Shown here piece by piece: positions 8,992 through 19,413 of a DNA stretch of 64,000 nt. The notes beneath the pieces were generated by a model that did not search any database, was not told where the DNA came from, and saw only the letters and a list, made by a program, of their open reading frames with translations. How positions within the stretch are numbered: position 1 is the first letter of the stretch; every line of letters starts with the position of its first letter. Where the stretch lies: assembly GCA_001769385.1 (NCBI GenBank), contig MEPB01000068.1, forward strand, positions 101,435 to 165,434, given 5' to 3'. Made by a program: the position numbers and the translations under genes. This DNA comes from Bacteroidetes bacterium RIFCSPLOWO2_12_FULL_35_15. GTDB lineage: Bacteria; Bacteroidota; Bacteroidia; 2-12-FULL-35-15.

Positions 8992-10260
8992 ATGATTGAA
9001 AAAATAATATCAGGATCAATGCATAACAGGTTCTTTGTTTGGATCGGTGTTGTTATGATTATTATTGGCGGAGTTTATTCTATTTATGAAACTCCGGTTG
9101 ATGCCATTCCCGATTTGTCCGAGAATCAGGTTATTGTTTATACAGAATGGATGGGCCGTAATCCGAAAATAATGGAGGACCAGATCACTTATCCGCTTGT
9201 TTCAAATTTGCAAGGTATTCCAAAAATAAAATCCATCCGTGCTTCATCCATGTTCGGGATGAGTTTCATTTTTGTGGTGTTCAAGGACGAGGCTGATATT
9301 TATTGGGCTCGTACACGAGTATTAGAACGATTGAACTACGCGCAAAAACAGTTGCCTGCCGGAATCACTCCAACTCTTGGACCTGATGGAACAGGCGTTG
9401 GACATGTTTTTTGGTACACACTGGATGCACCGAATTATGATCTTGGTGAACTCCGCGCATTGCAAGACTGGTATGTTAAATTTGCCTTACAGAATGTAGA
9501 TGGCGTAAGCGAAGTAGCATCCTTCGGGGGATTTCAAAAACAATATCAAATTGCAATTAATCCTTACAAGTTATTATACTTTGATGTTCCCCTGATGGAT
9601 GTTACCCGTGCAGTTGCAGCGAATAACAAAGATGTAGGCGGAAGTTTGTTTGAGTTCAACTCGACCGGTTACATGATTCGGGGCTTGGGCTATATTGAAA
9701 ATATAGAGGACATCAGGCAAATTGCTGTTGGCAATTACAAAAATATTTCAATAAAAATAAAAGACATTGCAACGGTTCAGATGAGTAGCGATCTGCGATT
9801 GGGTATCACCGAAGAAAACGGCACAGGGGAAGTGGTTGGTGGGATCGTGGTATCACGCTATGGAGAGAATGCAAAAGATGTGATTGAACGCGTGAAAGAA
9901 AAAATAAAAGAGGTTGAAAAGGGACTGCCTGAAGGCGTGAAATTTAAAATTGCTTATGACAGAAGTGATTTGATAAATGAAACCATTGAGACACTGAAGG
10001 AATCTGTTTTGGAAGAAGTAATTGTGGTGAGTTGTGTTGTTCTGCTTTTTCTTTTTCACTTCGGCAGCGGCTTCGTGTGTATTCTGAATATAATTCTCTC
10101 TATGTTGATAGGGTTTATCCTGATGAAACTTTTTGGAGTTACGTCCAACATCATGTCGATGGGTGGAATTGCCCTTGCCGTAGGTGATTTGGTGGATTCA
10201 AGCATTGTGATGTCAGAAAATGCATACAGGCAACTGGCAAATCGTATTTTGAAGAAGTGA
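8992..10260 (+). pseudogene. cusA: CusA/CzcA heavy-metal RND transporter, N-terminal part, ending at in-frame TGA
   Basis: 422 residues corresponding to the first part of CusA-type heavy-metal RND pumps: N-terminal membrane helix (FFVWIGVVMIIIGGVYSI), the DAIPDLSENQVIVYTEW motif, the periplasmic porter domain, and TM2-TM4 ending at GGIALAVGDLVDSSIVMSENAYR. The frame stops at TGA (10258-10260), and the same frame reopens two codons later at ATG 10267 with the rest of the protein. The two halves total about 1064 codons, the normal family length. This is either a real nonsense mutation or split protein, or a base-calling error in one codon. The operon is otherwise intact. Confidence 0.85.
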
Positions 10261-10266
10261 TTTGTA

Positions 10267-12189
10267 ATGGAAAATAAAATAGGACATACTTCTGAAATAC
10301 CGGAAGAGGAGCGAATAGAAATTATTCGCAAATCTACTGTTACTATCGGACGTGCTGTTTTCATGTCGATTCTGGTTACGCTTATTTCTTTTGCTCCTAT
10401 TTTATTTCTCGAAGGCCAGGAAAAGAAACTCTTCACTCCATTAGTATTGACAAAAACATTCTGCATGATCGGCTCAGCAATTGCGACCCTTTTTATTATA
10501 CCGGTTGCTTTGCAAAGCTTTATGAAAGGGAAACTGCGCAGTGAAGATGCCAACCCTGTTTCCAAATATCTCTCGAAGTTTTTTTCACCGATAACAAGAT
10601 TTTGTCTTCGTTGGAAAAAAATGGTAATTCTTATAATTGCAGCTCTGGTTGTGGCAAGTATCCCGGTTGTTTTGAATACCGGGACTGAATTTATGCCTCC
10701 GCTGGATGAAGGTTCATTGCTGCTGATGCCGGTGACACTTCCCGATGTGTCCAATTCAGAGGCGAAAAGAATTTTACAGGTTCAGGACCGGATTATAAAA
10801 AGTTTTCCGGAAGTAGAAAATGTGTTGGGAAAAGCAGGTCGCGCCTATACTGCCACTGATAATGCTCCAATGAGCATGATTGAAACAATCATTATTCTGA
10901 AACCAAAATCGAAGTGGCGGGAAGGAATGACAAAAGAAAAACTCATCGATGAAATGAATAAAAAAGTTCAGGTTCCCGGTGTTACTATAGGATGGACACA
11001 ACCCATCATTAATCGTATCAACATGCTTTCGACAGGAATAAGAACGGATGTAGGAATAAAAATTTACGGACAAAATCTGGATAGTATTTATGACCTGTCA
11101 CTGAAAGTTGAAAATGCACTGAAAGGAGTTGAAGGTCTTGCAGATTTATATGTAGAGCAGCTTACAGGAGGAAAATACCTGGATATAAAGATCGATCGAA
11201 AAGAAATTGCCCGCTATGGCTTGAGTGTGGATGATGTGAATATGATCATTGAAACGGCACTTGGCGGAATGATAATTACGAATACGGTTGAAGGCAGGGA
11301 GCGTTTTAATATTAGTATTCGCCTTGGACAGGATTTTCGGAATGATATTTCTGAAATAAAACGTATTCCTGTTCAAACGCAACAATACGGTGCTATTCCC
11401 CTTTCCTCTGTCACTGATATTAAAATTACGGAAGGGCCTCCGATGATTAGCTCAGAGAATGCAATGTTACGTGGAACGGTGCTATTCAATATCAGAGGAA
11501 AGGATATGGGTAGCGTAGTGAAGGAAGCAAAAAAAAGAATTGATACCGAATTCAAAAAACTTCCGAAAGGATATTTTATTCAATGGAGCGGTCAGTATGA
11601 GAATCAGGTGAGGGCGCAAAAAAGATTAAGCCTCATTATTCCCATTGTGTTGCTGATTATGATTCTTGTTTTATATACCACCTTTCATTCGTTTCGTGAA
11701 GTGCTGATTATTTTTACAGGAATACCTGTTGCAATAATTGGCGGTATTCTTTCCCTTCATTTTTACAATGTGAATATTTCGGTTGCGGTTGTTGTTGGTT
11801 TTATCTCTCTGCTTGGTGTTGCTGTGGAAACAGGTGTTTTAATTCTTGTTTATATGAACAACGAATTAGCGATCTTAAAAGAAAGAGCTAAGTCGGAAAA
11901 GTTTTCTATTACCCCTTTGCATATTGAAGATGCCGTATTCAAAGGATCTGCATTACGTATCCGTCCCATACTGATGACCGTTATTGTTGATTTATTAGGG
12001 ATGATTCCTGTTATAGCTGCAACCGGTGCAGGTAGCGATGTGATGCGCCCAATCACACTTCCCTTCGTATTTGGTTTGTTATTTTCTATTTTATACTCGC
12101 TTATTTTACTTCCGGCTGTTTTTGCCCTTATCAAAGAATATGAATTTAAAAGGAGCGGGACCCTAACCTATGTTAATGCTAAAGATTAA
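10267..12189 (+). pseudogene. cusA: CusA/CzcA heavy-metal RND transporter, C-terminal part
   Basis: 640 residues in the same frame as the preceding ORF, beginning in the cytoplasmic loop after TM4. It contains FAPILFLEGQEKKLFTPL (TM5 region), TM6, the second periplasmic porter domain and the last six membrane helices ending at FGLLFSILYSLILLPAVFALI. Methionines within NMLSTG (about residue 253), GGM (335) and PPM (393) occupy stretches conserved in copper/silver CusA proteins, although I cannot map the substrate triad with certainty. Its own ATG, six bases after the TGA, could allow coupled re-initiation and a functional two-piece pump. Confidence 0.85.
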
Positions 12190-12192
12190 AAA

Positions 12193-12675
12193 ATGAAAAC
12201 TCGTACTAAAAGTATCATTATTCATTCAACGCCCGAAAAGGTATTCGCATATATGGATAGCCTCGGAAATACGGGAATGCACATGACCCAATCAAATATG
12301 CCGATGATGGGTGGAAAGCTGGAACTTAAGCAACTTTCTCAGAATTCAACCGGGCCTCATGCAAAATTCCAATGGAAGGGAAATGTATTATGGATGAAAC
12401 TTGATTTTACGGTTGAAGTAACAGAATGGGAAAAAAATAAAGTAAAAGTTTGGGAAACACTTGCTGAAGCAAAAATAATTATTCTTTCGTGGTATCGGAT
12501 GCGTCTCCAGCTCACTCCAGTGAAGGAAGGAACTATGGCGGATTTGAGTATTTCCTTTACTACTCCTCAAACTGTTTTTGAAAAAATTCTTGCTTTCTTT
12601 TTAGCAGATTGGTATGCAAACTGGTGCTTGAAAAACATGTTGTATGATAGTAAAAAAGCGCTTGAACAAAAATGA
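12193..12675 (+). CDS. SRPBCC-family protein in metal-efflux operon
   Basis: A 160-aa protein. The start (KSIIIHSTPEKVFAYM) and the internal WKGNVLWMKLDFTVEVTEWEKNKVKVWETL strands match the polyketide-cyclase/SRPBCC fold. There is a Met-rich loop (MHMTQSNMPMMGG, residues about 29-42) that could bind Cu(I). It lies 3 bp after the CusA part and overlaps the TolC gene by 4 bp, so it belongs to the operon. A periplasmic role is unlikely because there is no signal peptide. The function in copper handling is inferred from location and Met residues only. Confidence 0.65.
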   Translation: MKTRTKSIIIHSTPEKVFAYMDSLGNTGMHMTQSNMPMMGGKLELKQLSQNSTGPHAKFQWKGNVLWMKLDFTVEVTEWEKNKVKVWETLAEAKIIILSWYRMRLQLTPVKEGTMADLSISFTTPQTVFEKILAFFLADWYANWCLKNMLYDSKKALEQK

Positions 12676-13937
12676 TAAAAAAAATAAATAGAAAATATTT
12701 TTTCTACCTGGCAATATCGTTTTTGCTTGTCAAATTCTCTTTTGCTCAGGATACGACTCATTTAAGTCTGTCAACAATATTTCAGAAAATAGAAAGCTCT
12801 TATCCGGAAATACAGATGTATGAAGCAAAAATAAAATCCATTCAGGCTCAATCAGAAGGAGCGAAAAGCTGGATGCCGCCAAGTGCTTCATTCGGAATTG
12901 ATAGGTTCCCTTATGATTTTATGATGCTCAAATCAAAGGATGATCCAATGAATCAGGCAGGTTTTATGTTTTCTGTGGAACAGATGATTCCTAATCCTAC
13001 AAAACTAAGTTCAAAGCAAAACTATATCAATTCACTTTCAAGCGTTCAGCAAAATAATGCGGAGTGGACAAAAAATATTCTGAGAAGTCGTGCTAAGTTT
13101 TTCTATTACCAACGATATGTTGCTGAGAAAAAACTGAAAATAACAAAAGAGAATATGAACTTATTGAATCTTTTTATTGGCACAGCAGAAGAGCGTTACA
13201 AATACAACCAATCTGATTTAAATACGATCTACAAAGCCCAGGCAAAGCTCCAGGATTTGAAAAATATGCAGAGCATGTTGTTATCTGAAATATCGGAAAG
13301 TAATATCGGTTTGAATATTTTGATGAACCGGGATCTCCAAATTTTATTCAGCATCGATACACTGATTTTGCTTCACAACTATGAAAAGTTTACTATCGAT
13401 ACTTCGGCACTTAAACGAAATGACATCGCTTCTGTTGAAAGTTCTATTCAATCCATGAAACTTAATCAAACATGGATGGGAAGTTCAAAAAAACCAGATT
13501 TTGGTATAAAAGTTCAACACATGCAAATGCTTGGAATGCCCAACCAGTTTTCGGTAATGGGAATGGTAACGATCCCTATTGTGCCCTGGTCAGCTAAGAT
13601 GTATAAATCAGATATTAAATCAATGGGATTTGATATTGATGCCATGCAGAAAGAAAAAGAAACAATGAAGTTGATGGCGATGCAAATGATCCGGGAAAAA
13701 TTAATAATGCTGAAATATGAAAAAGAACAATTATTGAATTATGAAAATGAAATTATTCCTGCTTATCAGAAAAATATGGAAGCAAGTTTGATTTCTTATA
13801 AACAAAATACAGGTAGTTTTTTCATTTTGCTTGATGCATGGGATATGATACTGATGAAACAAATGGAATATTTAAACAAACTGAATACCGTTCTTAAACT
13901 GGAAGCCGAATACGAATACGAAATTGAAAAGAAATGA
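12672..13937 (+). CDS. TolC-family outer membrane efflux channel
   Basis: A 421-aa protein with an N-terminal signal peptide (FFYLAISFLLVKFSFAQ). A long alpha-helical coiled body of the TolC fold follows: the LSTIFQKIESSYPEIQMYEAKIKSIQAQ opening and the helical repeats after residue 130 and after residue 330 are typical. It is Met-rich in the middle (KVQHMQMLGMPNQFSVMGMV), common in copper-exporting channels. It overlaps both neighbours by 4 bp and supplies the outer-membrane part of the RND efflux complex. Confidence 0.85.
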   Translation: MIKKINRKYFFYLAISFLLVKFSFAQDTTHLSLSTIFQKIESSYPEIQMYEAKIKSIQAQSEGAKSWMPPSASFGIDRFPYDFMMLKSKDDPMNQAGFMFSVEQMIPNPTKLSSKQNYINSLSSVQQNNAEWTKNILRSRAKFFYYQRYVAEKKLKITKENMNLLNLFIGTAEERYKYNQSDLNTIYKAQAKLQDLKNMQSMLLSEISESNIGLNILMNRDLQILFSIDTLILLHNYEKFTIDTSALKRNDIASVESSIQSMKLNQTWMGSSKKPDFGIKVQHMQMLGMPNQFSVMGMVTIPIVPWSAKMYKSDIKSMGFDIDAMQKEKETMKLMAMQMIREKLIMLKYEKEQLLNYENEIIPAYQKNMEASLISYKQNTGSFFILLDAWDMILMKQMEYLNKLNTVLKLEAEYEYEIEKK

Positions 13938-15160
13938 TGAAACACTATATATCCACTCTGTTGGTTTTTTTATTAGCAACAAGTTGCGAAAATAAAACTA
14001 TCGACCATTCTAAACACAACATGCATGATATGCATGATATGAAAGGAAAGGATACATCAACCGTGCATCAGGATACAACTTCAATTGAAAGCTATTTGGA
14101 TGAAGTAATTAATCCTGTAAATGAAGTGGTGATCTCCAATCAGGAAACGGTTAAACCAATAAAGAGAGAGTTCGGAAATACTATTTTCAATGATGGATAC
14201 ATTTCAGTTGACGAAAGAAGAAACAACAAAATTTCGGCAAGATTTGGAGGTAGAATTGAAAAACTTCATGTGAAATACAATTATCAGTATGTGAAGAAAG
14301 GAGAAAAAATTATGGAACTCTTTAGCCCCGAAATAATTACAATGGAGGAAGAGTACATTCATCATCTGATGACTTTTAGCGACAAAAATTTAATTCAGAA
14401 AACAAAAGAAAAATTAGTACTGCTTGGATTGTCTGAAAACGAAATCACAACAATTGAAAAAACAGGAAAGCCGCTTGAAGCAATTCCTATTTATAGTCCG
14501 TATGAAGGATATGTATTATTTGATACCGGTGAAAAAGAATTTAATACAAGTACGAAAGAGATGCCGAACGGAATGAATATGGGAGTTGAGTCAGATAAAA
14601 ACAAATCTTCAATGCAAGCAACACCCACACAGATCAAGGAAGGAAGTTATGTAAAGGAGGGACAACTATTATTTGTCGTGAATGATTTAAAAGTAGTATG
14701 GGCAATCATTGCTTTGAATACAAAAGATGAATCAGGATTAAAAATTAATTCGCCTGTGAGTATAGTTAGTGAACTGACAGATGATCCGGTTCATGGAATT
14801 ATAAATTTCATTGAGCCTGGTTATAAAACAGGGCAAAAATTTACACAGGCGAGAATTTATCTGAAGAATGATAATCAACATTATAAAATCAATTCTCTTG
14901 TAACCATGCAAATTTCAGAAGAAGGAAAAGTCGTGAGTGTTCCTAACAGTTCGGTTTTAGATTTAGGGAAAAAAAAAATGGTTTGGATTAAATCCGGTGA
15001 GACAAAAGGAGGAAGTAAATTGTTTAAAGCAAGAAGTGTAATTGCCGGAAATGATAGAAATGGATTTACAGAAATAATTTCTGGAATTACTGAAAAGGAT
15101 GAAATTGCAAAAGGCGCAGGATACCTTATTGACAGTGAAAGTTTAATTAAAGAAAAGTAA
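13934..15160 (+). CDS. RND efflux periplasmic adaptor (CusB-like) lipoprotein
   Basis: A 408-aa protein with a lipobox (LLATSCEN), so a lipid-anchored periplasmic adaptor. After the signal there is a His/Met-rich stretch (HSKHNMHDMHDMKG) that resembles copper- or silver-binding tails. The barrel-sandwich hybrid domain is shown by GRIEKLHVKYNYQYVKKGEKIMELFSPEI and GSYVKEGQLLFVVNDL. The beta-barrel and membrane-proximal domains follow. It overlaps tolC by 4 bp and would join the RND pump to the channel. Confidence 0.88.
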   Translation: MMKHYISTLLVFLLATSCENKTIDHSKHNMHDMHDMKGKDTSTVHQDTTSIESYLDEVINPVNEVVISNQETVKPIKREFGNTIFNDGYISVDERRNNKISARFGGRIEKLHVKYNYQYVKKGEKIMELFSPEIITMEEEYIHHLMTFSDKNLIQKTKEKLVLLGLSENEITTIEKTGKPLEAIPIYSPYEGYVLFDTGEKEFNTSTKEMPNGMNMGVESDKNKSSMQATPTQIKEGSYVKEGQLLFVVNDLKVVWAIIALNTKDESGLKINSPVSIVSELTDDPVHGIINFIEPGYKTGQKFTQARIYLKNDNQHYKINSLVTMQISEEGKVVSVPNSSVLDLGKKKMVWIKSGETKGGSKLFKARSVIAGNDRNGFTEIISGITEKDEIAKGAGYLIDSESLIKEK

Positions 15161-15161
15161 G

Positions 15162-16259
15162 ATGAAAGCAGTTAACATATTTTTATTTCTTACCGTTTCC
15201 TTTTTTTCTTGCGACAAAAAACCGAAAGAGAAACCAAATGAAATTGGTACTCAAGAAAACAATACTATTATAGAGCTTTCAGCCCGTGAGCAAGGTTTAG
15301 TCAATCTTAATATTGAAACCGTAAGAAATAAAACTATTTTTGAAACAACAACCTTGCTTGGAAAAGCTACCGTTGATGAAAACAAAATCAGTATTATCAG
15401 TTCACGAATAAAAGGAAGAGTAGAAAGTCTGTTTGTCCGTACTACCGGAGAAGAAATAAAAAACGGAGAAGCATTGTATTCCATATACAGTGAAGAATTG
15501 TTAACTGATCAAAATGAATATCTTCTTGCCATTAAACAACGACCAGAATTTTCATCCGAAAAAAATATGGTAAATAAATTAACCGAGGCATCAAAAAAAA
15601 AATTACTTCTATGGGGTATGGGTGAAAACCAAATAAATAAACTTGAACAATCAAAATCACCATCTCCTTCAATTACTTTTTATAGTGATGTCAGTGGTTA
15701 TTTAGCGGAACTGAATATTAGTGAAGGCGAGTATGTTGATATTGGAACAGCGCTTTTAAAAATTGCTCAAGCAAGTTCTGTTTGGGTGGAAGCACAGGCT
15801 TTTCCCAATGAAATTAACTATCTCTATCAAAACCCTGAAACCAATATTGAGTTTGAAGCATTGCCGAATGAAGTTTTCAAAGGTCGGATTGTTTTTAATT
15901 CTCCGGCATTTGAACAAAACTCTAAAATCAATTTTGTACGAATTGAGATCCAAAATATAAACAGAACAATAAAGCCGGGAATGATGGCTTCAGTTGTCTT
16001 GAAAACAGATGCGAAAAAAACAGTAGTTATTCCTAAATCATCCATCACGCTTGGTGAAATGCCAACCGTTTGGATTGAAAAAGAAAAAGGCAAATATGAA
16101 ATGAGACGAATTCATACAGGGATCCAAACAAAAAATGAAATTGAAGTAATACATGGAATTGCTGAAGGTGAAAAAATTGTAACATCAGGGACGTATCTCA
16201 TTAATAGTGCCTATATATTAACGAATGGAGCAAACTCAATGGAAGGAATGAAAATGTAA
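15162..16259 (+). CDS. Second RND efflux periplasmic adaptor lipoprotein
   Basis: A 365-aa adaptor with a lipoprotein signal (LFLTVSFFSCDKK). It has the HlyD/CusB arrangement: GRVESLFVRTTGEEIKNGEALYSIYSEEL for the biotinyl-like half, a short alpha-hairpin, then GYLAELNISEGEYVDIGTALLKIAQASSVWVEAQA. It starts 1 bp after the first adaptor. Two different adaptors for one pump fits hexamers of alternating subunits, or a separate adaptor for metal delivery; the sequence cannot decide. Confidence 0.85.
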   Translation: MKAVNIFLFLTVSFFSCDKKPKEKPNEIGTQENNTIIELSAREQGLVNLNIETVRNKTIFETTTLLGKATVDENKISIISSRIKGRVESLFVRTTGEEIKNGEALYSIYSEELLTDQNEYLLAIKQRPEFSSEKNMVNKLTEASKKKLLLWGMGENQINKLEQSKSPSPSITFYSDVSGYLAELNISEGEYVDIGTALLKIAQASSVWVEAQAFPNEINYLYQNPETNIEFEALPNEVFKGRIVFNSPAFEQNSKINFVRIEIQNINRTIKPGMMASVVLKTDAKKTVVIPKSSITLGEMPTVWIEKEKGKYEMRRIHTGIQTKNEIEVIHGIAEGEKIVTSGTYLINSAYILTNGANSMEGMKM

Positions 16260-16264
16260 ATCCT

Positions 16265-17110
16265 ATGGAAAATTTTATAATTACAAAGGCATCCGGAGAA
16301 AAAGTCACATACTCATCTCAAAAACTTCGCAAATCGCTGGAGCGTTCGGGTGCAAATACAGAAACAATAAGTGCAATCATAAAAGAAGTTGAAAGTCGGC
16401 TTTATAACGGAATAACTTCGAAAAAAATTTATCGCATCGCATTCGAACTATTAAAAAAATATTCCAAGCCGGTTGCAGCAAAGTATAAACTGAAGCAGGC
16501 AATTATGGAACTGGGTCCTTCGGGTTATCCCTTTGAAAAATTTATTGCTGAAATCATGAAATATCAAGGCTTTCAAATTAAGGTCGGGAAAATTGTAAGC
16601 GGTAGTTGCGTAAATCACGAGATAGATGTAATAGCCGAAAAAGATGAAAAACATTTTATGGTGGAATGTAAATACCACAACAGAAGGGGGACAATCTGTG
16701 ACGTAAAAATTCCGCTATACATACAAGCTCGATTTAAAGATGTGGAACAAGAATGGAAAAATCTACCGGGGCATGGAACAAAATTTCATCAAGGTTGGGT
16801 GGTCACCAATACACGGTTTTCGGATGATGCAATTCAATATGGAACCTGCGCGGGGCTTCACCTTGTCGGCTGGGATTTTCCAAAGCAGGGAAGTTTGAAA
16901 GAACAAATTGATGTTTCAGGTCTCTATCCAATAACTTGTCTCAACACTTTAACCTTAGGAGATAAACAACAACTGCTTGATCATAAAATTGTTTTGTGCA
17001 AAGAGATTTGTGATAACCCAAACCTGCTTTCTGAAAATGGCATTAATGCTAAACGAATAGGTCCCATTTTAAAAGAAGCGCAACTATTATGTGAAGGAGG
17101 AAAATTATGA
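16265..17110 (+). CDS. ATP-cone plus PD-(D/E)XK (Mrr-like) nuclease-fold protein
   Basis: A 281-aa protein. The N-terminal ATP-cone domain (residues about 3-90) reads IITKASGEKVTYSSQKLRKSLERSGA, similar to the nucleotide-sensing cone of ribonucleotide reductases and NrdR. The C-terminal half is a restriction-endonuclease-like fold: FEKFIAEIMKYQGFQIKVGKIV, then the catalytic pattern EIDVIAEKDEKHFMVECKYH with Asp and E-x-K. It is encoded 5 bp after the second adaptor inside the metal operon. The combination suggests a nucleotide-gated nuclease or DNA-binding protein; its link to copper is unknown. Confidence 0.75.
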   Translation: MENFIITKASGEKVTYSSQKLRKSLERSGANTETISAIIKEVESRLYNGITSKKIYRIAFELLKKYSKPVAAKYKLKQAIMELGPSGYPFEKFIAEIMKYQGFQIKVGKIVSGSCVNHEIDVIAEKDEKHFMVECKYHNRRGTICDVKIPLYIQARFKDVEQEWKNLPGHGTKFHQGWVVTNTRFSDDAIQYGTCAGLHLVGWDFPKQGSLKEQIDVSGLYPITCLNTLTLGDKQQLLDHKIVLCKEICDNPNLLSENGINAKRIGPILKEAQLLCEGGKL

Positions 17111-17129
17111 ATTTAATTATATTCCCAAT

Positions 17130-17290
17130 CGAAAATCCTCATACACTTCACAAAAATGAATTTTGTGAAAGACTTGCTGTTATTAACAAGATGCTTCATT
17201 CCATTCATCATGACAAAACAACAAACACATAATTTCATAAATCTGTTTGTTGATGTTTTCGAGGCATTATTAATCGAACTCAGGTTAAAA
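17130..17290. repeat. Degenerate intergenic repeat, copy 1
   Basis: The segment with AAGATGCTTCATTCCATTCATCATGA and, further on, TTAATCGAACTCAGGTT closely resembles 25045-25145 (AAGATGTTTCATTCCATTCAGCATGA ... AAACGAACTCAGGTT). No gene is visible in this 200-bp gap. It looks like a short dispersed Bacteroidota intergenic repeat. Confidence 0.55.
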
Positions 17291-17319
17291 AGAATTTTGA
17301 AAAAATAAAAAACAGTATA

Positions 17320-19371
17320 ATGGAACACGTATCACACAATCAGAACGAAATGGATCATACTAAAATGGATCATACATCCCACAGCAATCCTCCAATGGGG
17401 CACACAGGACATGATCATCACAAAATGATGGTTGATGATTTCAAAAAAAGATTTTATGTAACATTAATTATTACTATTCCGGTGATGTTGCTTTCACCAA
17501 TGATTCAGAAATGGTTTCATTTTAATTTTTCATTCGCAGGCTCCACCTATTTTCTCCTTGCACTTTCAACAATAATTTTCTTTTACGGTGGCTTACCATT
17601 TTTAAAAGGATTGATGGATGAATTAAAACAAAAAGCATTAGGTATGATGACTTTGATCGCTGTTGCCATTACAGCCTCATACACATACAGCGTTGCAACT
17701 GTTTTTGGTTTGCAGGGCATGGATTTTTTCTGGGAACTCTGCACACTCATTTTAATAATGTTATTAGGACATTGGATTGAAATGAAATCTGTAGCCGGTG
17801 CTTCACGCGAATTAGAATTATTGGTTCAGCTCATGCCATCCAAAGCACACATGCTAATGGGAGATATAATGCACGAAGTAAAAACAGATTCACTCAAAGA
17901 AGGGGATTTGATTTTGATAAAGCCGGGAGAAAATGTTGCAGCTGACGGAATTATTTCAGAAGGAGAGAGTTATTTGAATGAATCCATGCTAACAGGTGAA
18001 TCTGTTCCCGTAAAAAAACAAAAAGGAGAAAAAGTAATTGCCGGTTCGATTAACGGAAACGGTTCCCTGAAAGTAAAAGTAAGTCATGCTTCAAAAGATT
18101 CCTACTTATCAAGAGTGATCAAATTGGTGGACGATGCACAAAAAACAAAATCAAAAACTCAATTACTTGCAGATAAAGCAGCGCGTATCCTTACCATCGT
18201 TGCATTGCTTGCCGGTTTTTCAACCTTCTTTTTTTGGTCGGTGATTGCAGATGAACCCTTGGTATTTGCGTTGGAAAGAATGGTAACGGTGATTGTGATT
18301 TGCTGTCCTCATGCATTAGGATTAGCTGTTCCTTTGGTTGTTTCTATTTCAACATCCCTCTCAGCAAAAAATGGTTTGCTTATTAAAAACAGAACAGCAT
18401 TTGAGAATGCCAGAAAAATAACGACCATCATTTTTGATAAAACAGGAACACTGACTTTTGGAAAATTTGAAGTCGTACGCATAGTTCCCATTTCCTTTGG
18501 AGATGGGGGAGGAGTGAAGTCAGATGAAAAAGAATTAATTTATCTCGCGGCAGCATTAGAACAAAATTCCGAACATCCGATTGCAACAGGAATCATTGTA
18601 AAAGCAAAAGAGTTGGCAGTTAAAATTCCAACAGTAAATAATTTTAATGCCATTACCGGAAAAGGAATAGAAGCTGAATTAGAAGGGAAAAATGTTAAAG
18701 TGGTAAGTCCGGGTTATCTGAAAGAAAATAAAATTGCATTGCCCGAAAATTATTCAAGCACCAAGGCAGAAACAATTGTGTTTATTATTCTAAATAATCA
18801 ACTGACAGGATATATTGCCCTTGCGGATAAAATTCGTCCTGAAGCTTATGATGCAATTAATATACTTCATGAAAATGGAATCAAATCAATATTGCTCACC
18901 GGTGATAACCAAACAGTAGCAAAAAGTGTAAGTGAGGCATTAAAGATGGATGGATTCTTTGCTGAAGTATTACCCCATCAGAAATTAGAAAAAATAAAAG
19001 AGTTGCAGGGCAAAGGAGAATTTGTGGCCATGGCTGGTGATGGAGTGAACGATGCACCGGCATTAGCACAAGCAGATATTGGAATTGCAGTAGGAAGCGG
19101 AAGTGATATTGCAGCTGAAACAGCAGGAATTATTTTAGTGAACAGTAATCCTAAAGACATTACAAGTTTGATATTATTTGGCAAGGCAACCTACAAAAAA
19201 ATGATCCAGAATTTAATTTGGGCAACCGGATACAATGTAATTGCATTACCATTAGCAGCAGGAGTTCTTTACAAATGGAACATCATGCTAAGTCCTGCAG
19301 CAGGAGCAGTGCTTATGAGTTTAAGCACTGTTATTGTTGCAATCAATGCGAAATTCCTTAACCTGAAATAG
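17320..19371 (+). CDS. copB: CopB-type copper-translocating P-type ATPase (P1B)
   Basis: A 683-aa P1B ATPase. A cytoplasmic His/Met-rich N-terminus (HVSHNQNEMDHTKMDHTSHS ... GHTGHDHHKMM) replaces the usual CxxC metal domains. The membrane metal site is C329-P330-H331 (CPHALGLAVPLV), the CPH signature of the CopB subgroup. The TGES actuator motif is in MLTGESVPVKKQ, the phosphorylated Asp is D373 (DKTGTLTFG), the SEHPIA motif follows, and the ATP-hinge is AGDGVNDAPALAQADIG. It exports Cu/Ag from the cytoplasm. It is separated by about 210 bp with a repeat from the RND operon, so it may have its own promoter. Confidence 0.93.
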   Translation: MEHVSHNQNEMDHTKMDHTSHSNPPMGHTGHDHHKMMVDDFKKRFYVTLIITIPVMLLSPMIQKWFHFNFSFAGSTYFLLALSTIIFFYGGLPFLKGLMDELKQKALGMMTLIAVAITASYTYSVATVFGLQGMDFFWELCTLILIMLLGHWIEMKSVAGASRELELLVQLMPSKAHMLMGDIMHEVKTDSLKEGDLILIKPGENVAADGIISEGESYLNESMLTGESVPVKKQKGEKVIAGSINGNGSLKVKVSHASKDSYLSRVIKLVDDAQKTKSKTQLLADKAARILTIVALLAGFSTFFFWSVIADEPLVFALERMVTVIVICCPHALGLAVPLVVSISTSLSAKNGLLIKNRTAFENARKITTIIFDKTGTLTFGKFEVVRIVPISFGDGGGVKSDEKELIYLAAALEQNSEHPIATGIIVKAKELAVKIPTVNNFNAITGKGIEAELEGKNVKVVSPGYLKENKIALPENYSSTKAETIVFIILNNQLTGYIALADKIRPEAYDAINILHENGIKSILLTGDNQTVAKSVSEALKMDGFFAEVLPHQKLEKIKELQGKGEFVAMAGDGVNDAPALAQADIGIAVGSGSDIAAETAGIILVNSNPKDITSLILFGKATYKKMIQNLIWATGYNVIALPLAAGVLYKWNIMLSPAAGAVLMSLSTVIVAINAKFLNLK

Positions 19372-19413
19372 ATTTTTCACACATTTTATTTTAAATCTTT
19401 TTTATTTTACAAA

